This document shows positions 56,801 to 64,000 of a stretch of 64,000 bases of DNA, in pieces. The notes under the pieces are model-generated. The model searched no databases. It saw nothing but the letters and a program-made list of their open reading frames with translations, and had not been told where the DNA came from. The position numbers and the translations under genes were made by a program. The stretch comes from Cordilura impudica (Eukaryota > Arthropoda > Insecta > Diptera > Scathophagidae): the NCBI GenBank assembly GCA_963682025.1, contig OY821519.1:139791429-139855428 (forward strand). The letters are read 5' to 3'. Numbering within the stretch: position 1 is the stretch's first letter; every line of letters begins with the position of its first letter.

Positions 56801-58105
56801 ATCTAGAAGGTATAGATCCAACAAATTCAACGGATTATATTCTTTGGAACGCCACCAAAAAACTTAAAAACCCAACTAGCTATGAATCTCCCATTCAATA
56901 TAGCAATGGTACATGGGCTAGGTCTCATAAAGACAATGTTGAATTATTTGCCGATCACCTTGAAAGAGTATTCATGACTAATACTTCTAGTTTAAATATA
57001 ACGTTACCTGTAATGGAAGACCTTGCTCCAATGAAAATTCGCTCTTCGTCCTTACTAAAACCATAAAAAAACAAAAACCAAAAAAATCCCCTGGCATCTG
57101 CAAAATCTCAGAAAAATGATTTGTGAGTTACCAACATCTTTAATTCTATTTTGCGAACTGGCGTCTACCCCAAATCATTGAAAACTTCAGAAATAATAAT
57201 GATAACTAAACCAGGCAAGGACGCTAGTCAAGTTACATCATACCGCCCGATAAGTTTACTCTCAATTGTATCAGAGCTTTTTGAGAAAGTATTCCTAAAT
57301 TCATTAACCCCATATCGAAACGACTACCACATTGTCCCCGTTCATCGGTTTGGGTATCGAAAAGATCATGTAACCACCGCACAAGCTCTGCGTATAATTA
57401 CTCTCAACATAAAGGCTTTCGGCGACAAACTCTATTGATCTTTGCTCTTCATAAACATTTCTCAAACCTTTGAAAAAGTCTGGCGTGATAGGCTATTATA
57501 TAAAATAGTCTCGTTGTTACCCCAAAATACCCACAAATTACTGCGAAACTACTTATTGTATAGAACATTTGCAGTCAAGTGTAAAGATCATATTTCAGGC
57601 TCAAGGAAAATTACAGCTGGAGTTCCCCAAGGCAGCATACTACGTCATACTTCAGATATGCCAACAAATCTCCTGATTCACACTTAAAAAATCCTATAAT
57701 TGCTTCTAGCTGCCTGCAATTTCATATTAATGAACTAGAGAAATGGCTCAACCAATGGAAAATAAAAGTAATCCAACAAAGTGTGCACATGTTACCTTCA
57801 CCTTGAGAAAGGGAAACTGTCCCAAACTGAAAATTAATAATATCGCTATCCCGCAACAAAACCATATAAAATATCTTGGTATACACCTCGATCATCGTCT
57901 CACCTGGACTCAACACATTGAATTCAAATCCACGAAACTTAAACTACACAACACAGTTACAGTGGCGGGTTCGGGTCGAAATCCCGGTTATAACAAAATC
58001 CTGTTTTCAAAATCCTGTTTTCAAAATCCTGTTTTTCATAATACTGTTTTGCAAAACACTGCATTTCATAATACTGTTTTGCAAAATCCTGTTCTATTGC
58101 GCGGC

Positions 58106-58171
58106 GAAATTTTTTGTAAAAATAAATAAAAAAAAGCGCGCTTTTTTTTATTTATTTTTACAAAAAATTTC
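58106..58171. repeat. 66-nt perfect palindrome
   Basis: Left arm GAAATTTTTTGTAAAAATAA... to GCG, centre between 58138 and 58139, then the exact reverse complement. Lies between the left iterated arm and the FLYWCH ORF. Confidence 0.93.
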
Positions 58172-58535
58172 ACTGTTATAATTAAGTAAAATTTATCTCA
58201 ATTTATATACATATATGATTATTAAAATAAACCATAACAAACCCAAAAGACAAAAAAAATTATTAGAGTTATTAAGACATGACATGAACATTAGCGGTCT
58301 CCGCTAGCTATTAACTTCAACATTGCCATGAATTATAGCTAGTCGAGACACCATGTTAATAACAGCTGATCTCATTGCAGATGTTATCAGTTCACCTGTG
58401 TTGTTGTTTTCATATGCAAATGTTTTGATATTGCAAGCAGCATTAAACGTGTTGATACGCACGTGTAGTTAATCAAATCATATGTTTAGTAATCTTGTCT
58501 TTTTCTTAAAATTTTTGTTTTGTGAATAATTTATA

Positions 58536-58934
58536 ATGTCAAAAGTTAATATTGTTAAATCAAACAAAGGAAATCCGAAATTATTTATTGATGGATATTT
58601 CTATCATTTGGAGAGAAATAATAAGTCAGGCACTTCTAATTGGGCTTGTGCAAAACGTAAAGTGCATATGTGTAAATCTCGTATTGTAACAAACATGGTT
58701 GATGATAATGTGGTAATTGTGAAGTATCCAAATCAGCACACACATGAACCTATTGCTATCGACTTGAAAAACGGTATTGCAAAACGGTATTGTGAAAATC
58801 AGTATTTTGTAAAACAGTTTTATGAAACACAGTATTTTGTAAAACAGTATTATGAAAAGCAGGATTTTGTCAGTTTTTTTGACCAGTATTTTGTCCAAAC
58901 AGTATTTTGCATACCAGTATTGCATACGTATCCC
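58536..58934 (+). CDS. FLYWCH zinc-finger ORF, truncated into the TIR
   Basis: ATG at 58536. Residues 5-70: KSNKGNPKLFIDGYFYHLER (F17, Y21/Y23), NWACAKRKVHMC (W36, C38, C46) and NQHTHEP (H68, H70), a complete FLYWCH C2H2 finger. After ~residue 80 the frame runs straight into the inverted-repeat units (YCENQYFVKQFYETQYFVKQ) and on past the element end, so the protein's C-terminus is repeat-derived. FLYWCH domains bind DNA and occur in host regulators and Mutator-like transposases; no DDE region is present here. Confidence 0.7.
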
Positions 58935-59743
58935 TTACAGTGGCTCCTTTATCCTCATTCTACTCTCAACTTAGACTACAAGGTTTTACAAAGCTATTAT
59001 TAAGCCGATATGGACCTATGGAATCCAACTATGGGTAACAACCTCTGCTTCCAATATAAATAATAAAATAAAAGACGACAAAATAAAATATTGCGACTTA
59101 TAACTGATGGCCCGTGGTATGTTCGTAACTCTAATATTCATAAGGACCTCAATATCCCATTTATAGAGGATGAAATAAAAATATACTGTTCCAAAAATGT
59201 ACAGACACTGCCATCGCATCCAAATCCTCTTGAACAGAATCTGCTATCTTATAATGGACACGTTCGCCTTAAGAGGGTCGACACAATGGCCCTCGTACAA
59301 TCATAAGAAATCTAATCACCTTAAGCAACAATAAATGGATGTCCTATTGCAATGGCAATAGATCCAGAAAGTATTAGTTAACTTCAGACTTCAATATTTA
59401 TTGTAATTTCCAAAAGAAAAGAAAAATCCAATAAATAAATTAAAGTTTGTAATACAAAATTTAATTTATAATAAAGAACAATTAACTAACTAACAAACTA
59501 ATGGTTAATAATATGGTGTATCAAAGAAAATATTTACTTGAACCCCAAGGCCCATAAAAGCGATATAAATATAAAGCATTTCAACATTTTTATCATTCAC
59601 AATTTATAAAATTTATTAACCATTTAATTGATATCATTCAAACAACAACTGATAACGTTGCCATCAAAATATTTACTTGAACAATCATTGCATAGCAGAC
59701 AAGGAAGATAAAAATCCAACAGCACTTAAAATATATACAAGTT

Positions 59744-59845
59744 ATGGCCGAACACTGCGAGCAGCAACGATGCCATGACATCGTACCTTGCAAGCACATG
59801 TGCAGTAGTCTAACCAGTGCAACAAGTGGCAGTCCGAGCAGCCTC
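59744..59845 (+). CDS. Candidate host first coding exon
   Basis: ATG at 59744, 34 codons (MAEHCEQQRCHDIVPCKHMC, then Ser/Thr-rich SSLTSATSGSPSSL) ending exactly before GTACGTAT, a good donor site. Base composition is GC-richer than its surroundings. Five Cys in 20 residues. No family recognised. Confidence 0.35.
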
Positions 59846-59915
59846 GTACGTATATATGTACATATTTTATAATCAATAGACAGATACTAAACAAAATCTA
59901 ACAGGGTTTTAATAG

Positions 59916-59989
59916 TCCAAAATGCAGCAACCACTAATTTCCAACAACAACGTCCGCATTAAACGCATGAAATTATTCCAATTTGGTGG
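59916..59989 (+). CDS. Candidate second exon
   Basis: From TTTTAATAG acceptor to GGTGG|GTAAAA donor: SKMQQPLISNNNVRIKRM then KLFQFGG. In frame with the previous exon if spliced there. The acceptor is weak, and an alternative reading is an independent start at ATG 59922. Confidence 0.25.
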
Positions 59990-61424
59990 GTAAAACGTGA
60001 ACGAGAAAAATCCAAATTGAATTATTACCTTTTAAAGGCATATGTCGCAGTGGTATCCGGTTGTTGCAAAACACACGGGCAGACATATGAAGAAACGATT
60101 TACTACAAGCGAATTGTTATGGAAATTAATAAAATAAAAAAAAAACATTGAAAAATCTACGCACATTTATTTGTTTTTTAAAATTCTTTTTTTATGGTTT
60201 CCATTATGGACATCGTTTATTTGAGTCCTACGTTTTGATTCAAATATACACCTACAGAAGATGATCAATATTACATGGATATTATTTTATTTTTTTTTAA
60301 CAACATTGAGGCGCTACACCCTACTAATGCAGTCAATTTCATATAGCATTTATCCAATTGTATTCGATTTATGGTCAAATTTCGTTTTTATTTTAGCCGG
60401 CACGTTATTTTAGTCGTGCATTTAGATAAATGTGGTCAGAAATCTAATCTTGGCATCTGACTATTTTTGGATGCGATACCAAGACCGTCTACAATATTTG
60501 TACTTTTTATTGAGGTGCACAAAGTTTGATGGAAATCTGTTTACAGAATAATAACGTTAGTCTGTTATCAAAAACAAAAAAAATTATAAATTAAATATTT
60601 TTCAAAAAAAAATTATATTTTTAAAATCGAATAAAAATTTTTTTTCTCATCATATTTATTAGTGGAAAAAATATCTATAATTTTTATTCAAGACATTTTT
60701 CGTTCATATGAAATTGGCCATATATTTTATATAAATATTTTTGCATATCATACCATTACGATTAACTGTCTCCTAAATAAGTATATGCGATACTTGTTAA
60801 GAAGAAAAAAAAAAAACTTGCCACACGATATGATTTCATGCCTTCAACTGATTGCTTTAGTTTTAAGCTGAAAGTTGCAGTTTAAATTTTCTTCTTTTGC
60901 TGGTTTCATGTGTCACTGCTTCAAATGCAAATATGGTTTGATTGGCGAGAGACATGACATCTAAGTGACGTCTAAATTTAAGTATATTTTATAAACTCGG
61001 TGTCTCGTTATTAATATGGAGCATTTTATACGCATATTTAGTAAACATGTTTTAAAATAAATGTTGCTACAAAATCTTGTTGGCTAAATTGACAATAAAA
61101 TGACATTTGATTGAATATCAAATATGTATATGAATACATACATGCATATATAGTATTTATGGTTGACATAGTCATTTGTTTTTGTTTTTTTTTTTTTTTA
61201 TTTTGCATACATTTATGGAAATCATAAAAATATTTGCCATTTACAAAAATTAAATCAGGCTGAAGACTTGTGTCTCAACTGTAGTCAATTATAAGAGCGA
61301 TTTCATTTAAATATTGAATGTCTACAATATACACTCACTAGAAAAAGTCTGCGTACAAATAAAATAAATAACGAAAACATAGAAAAAGGATGTTCAGATT
61401 TAAATTATTTTTTTTTATTTAAAA
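59990..61424. other. No recognised gene
   Basis: AT-rich, possibly intron of the preceding candidate gene. Confidence 0.35.
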
Positions 61425-61900
61425 CTAGCTGACCCAGCAAACGTTGTTGATATGTATTTCAATTACGGGAGAAATTTCTTTACTAAGAATGAAATGAAAC
61501 TCCATATATTATTTAAAATGCTGATTTTATTTTCGATATTGAGAAATTTAATTTTGTTTCACATAATACTATCTTTGTCTGATCTTATTAAATGATAATT
61601 TATTGTAAAGCCAACGTGAAGACAATATTTTTGGTTTCCCCACAACATAACTCTACCGCCCATATACTAAACTGTACCCGATACATTATTGATGTGTAAA
61701 CATCTATACGCGCAGGGGGGTAAATTTCTATTTCACAATACAATCACAAAAACAGCCTTAAGACAAATCGGTGTGACTTATGATTGTATTGGTGAAAAAA
61801 TTATGATATAAAATTGTTTCAGCTAATTCAACAATCCTTTGCTGTAAAACGACAAAAATTTCACAATATAAACGTATAACATATACATAATTCAATAAAC
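61425..61900 (-). mobile_element. Helitron 3' end (AACGTTTGCTGGGTCAGCTAG type)
   Basis: On the minus strand ends CAACGTTTGCTGGGTCAG, then CTAG before T, a terminus I recognise as widespread in arthropod Helitron-like repeats. The extent to the right is approximate. Confidence 0.5.
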
Positions 61901-62109
61901 CCACAAGTATAACCAGAATCCCTGCAGTGGTTTGCTATAAGTGATACATAGATGACGCTTTCTGTTTGATGTTTACACATCTCCCCTGTGATCCGACTCT
62001 CATGATTTTTTTTTATTGAGCGCAGTACCTGGTTTTCAATACATTATTTTTCGTCCCATTATTCCAAATATACAATACTCTCTTCAGAGAATATAACCTT
62101 TATCGAAAA

Positions 62110-62330
62110 CTGGGGGGGGGGCTGGTTTATATGTTATATTGCAAACCTCGATAACCAGTTTCTTTGGTGATTTTCCAATCATTGTCATCACAAAATGTTT
62201 TCTTAAGCTTGCCTTAACGTTTTCAGGCACTTTAGAGGCAGGAACTCTCTGATTCTGTTGTGCAATTGGACTAATAAACGTCTTCCTCTTTGGGTTAATA
62301 TGAAATGGCGGCCAGAACGAGGCTTATATA
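62110..62330 (-). pseudogene. Tc1-like transposase N-terminal fragment
   Basis: Minus-strand pieces PRSGRHFILTQR and PENVKASLRKHFVMTMIGKS fit the helix-turn-helix region of Tc1-like transposases, in broken frames. Assignment is tentative. Confidence 0.4.
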
Positions 62331-62930
62331 AAACAAGTAAGAAATTATAGTCGGTCTAGACCTATTTGGTAAAGTCACTTATATTTTGAAAAAATATATA
62401 CAAACCAAATTTGAGAAAAATCTGTGCAATATTTTTGTTTTTTGATAGATTTAAGTGAATATCGGGAAGCAGCTCTATATGGGGCCTATGACTAAGAATT
62501 GTCCCATAGGGATTATTTTTGGACTACTGATTAATGATATAATATAACAACACAAACCCAATTTGACTGAGATCTATATGACAATTTGGATCTTATGGCA
62601 ATTTATGTCGATTTCATACAGTCATTTGTATAGGGACTATGTCTGGACATGTAGCGATTGTCGCCAATTTCAAAAATGTTCATCCTATCGCCGATGAAAG
62701 CTTATTTATCAAATTTCGTCAAAATATATTCATATTTGAGACCTGTAGTTTGATTACAAGGTTTACATGAACACACAGACGGACGGACGGACGGGCATCG
62801 CTAAATCGACTCAGAAAGTGATTCTGAGTCGATCGGTATAATAAAAGATGCGTCTAGGTCAAATAATGTTGGTAGTTACAAACAACAGCACAAAGTCATT
62901 ATACCCAAACCACATAGTGGTATAGGGTAT
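62331..62930 (-). mobile_element. Helentron-like repeat, family 1, copy H
   Basis: 3' end ACAAGTAAG at 62332, half palindrome (TCGGTCTAGACC) joined early to internal sequence (subterminal region deleted). GACGGACGGACGG tract at ~62780, full 5' end CCACATAGTGGTATAGGGTA at 62930. Confidence 0.8.
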
Positions 62931-63075
62931 AAAAAATCATGTGAGTCCGATCTCTGGGGAGATGTGTAAGTAAGTAATTTAAGATTTTTTTAAAATTAAA
63001 CAGAAAGCGTCATTTATGTATCACTTATAGCAATCAACTGCAGGGGCTCTGCTAATATAAAAATATTTATTATTA

Positions 63076-63440
63076 CTAGCAGATTCCAGCACTCGAAATT
63101 CGAGTGCAAATTCTAGCAAATTTTATTTTTTCATTTAATAAAAGCTCTAATGGTATTCTTCACAATTCAACTCAGTTTAAGTGAAGAAAACAAACTCAAC
63201 ACATTAACAAATTTAATAAACACACACATAGCATTGTATAATTTTATGTATGTGTTAGTAGCAACTTTAAACGATCATAACTCCAAAAAAATATTCCATA
63301 CGATAAAAATCTGTAAATCTGGGTAATAGCTAAAAAAAACAAATACCTTTCAAATGATAAATTTTTTTTTGCAAAATCGGGGTAAAACTGTGAAACTTAC
63401 ATCGGTCACAAGAAATCGCCTTGTCTATTAATATTATAGA
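63076..63440 (-). mobile_element. Small Helitron, copy 5 (best hairpin)
   Basis: Minus strand starts TCTATAATATTAATAGAC after A at 63440. Ends with perfect hairpin GCACTCGAATTTCGAGTGC, TGGAATCTG, CTAG before T. Confidence 0.88.
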
Positions 63441-64000
63441 TTTATTATTTCAGCCGGTTAATTTTTCATTTTTCATTTTTCGTTTTTCATTTTTCACTTT
63501 TTATTTTTCATTTTCTATTTTTAATATATTATTTTTTATTTTTCATTTTTATTTTTCATTTTTTATTTTTCATTTTTTAATTTTAATTTTTTTTTTTAAT
63601 TTTTAATTTTTAATGTTTTTTTTTTTAATTTCTTAATTTTAATTTTTTATTTTTCATTTTTTATTTTAAATTTTTATATTAAATTTTTCATTTTTAATTT
63701 TTTGTTTCTCTTTTTTCATTTCTCATTTTTCAGTTTTCAATTTTCAATTTTCATTTTTAATTCTTTATTTTTCATTTATCATTTTTTATTTTTCGTTTTT
63801 TATTTTTCATTTTACAGTTTTCATTTTTTCTTTTTGATTACATATTTTTCATTTTTAATTTTTTATTTCTTATTTTTCATTTTCCATTTTAGATTTTTAA
63901 TTTTCTATTTTTCATTTCTTATTTATCATTTTTAATTTTTAACTTTTTATTTAAAATTTTTTATTTTTCATTTTCTATTTTTCATTTTTCGTTTTTTATT
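63441..64000. repeat. TTTTCATTTTTTATTT low-complexity tract
   Basis: About 540 bp of imperfect TTTTTCAT/TTTTATT repeats running off the window. Open frames here are Phe/Ser-only artefacts. Confidence 0.9.

Larger units (their letters stand above)
57967..58934 (+). mobile_element. Mutator-like element with iterated inverted repeats and FLYWCH ORF
   Basis: Inserted in the LINE with target duplication TTACAGTGG (10 bp with next C) at 57957-57965 and 58935-58943. Starts GGGTTCGGG, ends CGTATCCC. Left arm 57990-58095 is a tandem of CAAAATCCTGTTTT / CATAATACTGTTTTG units. The right arm 58780-58910 holds the inverse units (AAACAGTATTATGAAAAGC). 968 bp. The 9-10-bp duplication plus FLYWCH coding suggest the Mutator superfamily. 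No transposase. Confidence 0.8.
53850..59480 (+). pseudogene. Jockey-type LINE split by two DNA transposons
   Basis: Segments in order: 53860-54017 (IKELIKKKRNLRRQWQLYR ... NALLENQQSALKIYLE), 56809-57120 (NGTWARSHKDNVELFADHLE), 57151-57438 (RTGVYPKSLKTSEIIMITKP ... YRPISLLSIVSELFEKVF), 57442-57690 (FEKVWRDRLLYKIVSLLPQN ... GVPQGSIL), 57743-57956 (KYLGIHLDHRLTWTQHIE) and 58944-59260 (WLLYPHSTLNLDYKV, KPIWTYGIQLWG in shifted frames). This is the usual linker-RT-thumb order of Jockey-clade ORF2. The YADD-like catalytic region is lost. The 5' part and endonuclease are absent (5' truncation); the 3' end is near 59480 after AATAAA-like sequence. Not functional. Confidence 0.88.
61912..63045. repeat. 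Inverted-repeat pair flanking 62000-62937
   Basis: Arms 61912-61995 and ~62938-63045 share, in opposite orientation, CCCTGCAGTGGTTTGCTATA-, AAGTGATACATAGATGACGC- and TTACACATCTCCCC-type blocks. Encloses a Tc1-like fragment and Helentron copy H. Confidence 0.65.

Noticed and set aside
63421..63935. Phe/Ser-rich open frames at the right edge
   Set aside because: Artefact of the TTTTCAT low-complexity tract.

Overview
This is about 64 kb of AT-rich insect DNA, almost certainly from a higher fly. The mobile-element families (Tc1/mariner, hAT, Jockey-type LINEs, Ty3/gypsy, Helitron/Helentron repeats carrying GTCC/GTCT microsatellites) and one ~70-bp intron with fly-like splice sites support this. 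The calyptrate/blowfly placement is inference. I see no complete single-copy host gene. The window is intergenic or intronic sequence filled with nested transposons.

Layout. 1-1.55 kb: decayed Jockey-type LINE abutting a Helentron-like copy. 2.3-9.3 kb: more copies of that family, a dead Tc1-like element and a small Helitron. 9.4-12.8 kb: duplicated repeats, then a 2.5-kb element with ~450-bp terminal inverted repeats around a broken intron-containing gene. 12.9-16.7 kb: a Helitron holding a MITE and a Helentron copy, a MITE array, and a head-to-head pair of a second Helentron-like family. 16.99-23.74 kb: a nearly intact, very young Ty3/gypsy element on the minus strand. Its LTRs are identical, and it encodes a small myristoylation/membrane-type ORF, gag with one in-frame stop, and pol reached by a probable -1 frameshift. 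24.0-24.5 kb: a possible broken host gene piece. 27.3-28.3 kb: an inverted composite Helentron with a 3' end at both sides. 28.27-31.4 kb: a GTTACGG-repeat element containing two nested Mutator-like elements, each with RING-finger coding sequence. 32-46 kb: mariner, Helitron, LINE and gypsy remains. 47.2 kb: a perfect 155-bp inverted repeat with a hammerhead-like motif. 49.9-51.6 kb: a decayed orphan transposon gene. 53.8-59.5 kb: a LINE split by a complete hAT element (intact 626-aa transposase, 8-bp target duplication) and by a FLYWCH-domain element with iterated inverted repeats. 59.7-60.0 kb: two possible host exons. 61.4-64 kb: Helitron ends and low-complexity sequence.

The intact proteins are the gypsy pol and the hAT transposase. 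Everything else coding is broken, partial or unproven. The order of insertion can be read from target duplications: LINE, then hAT and FLYWCH element; GTTACGG element, then outer, then inner Mutator-like element; Helitron, then TIR element, then Helentron.
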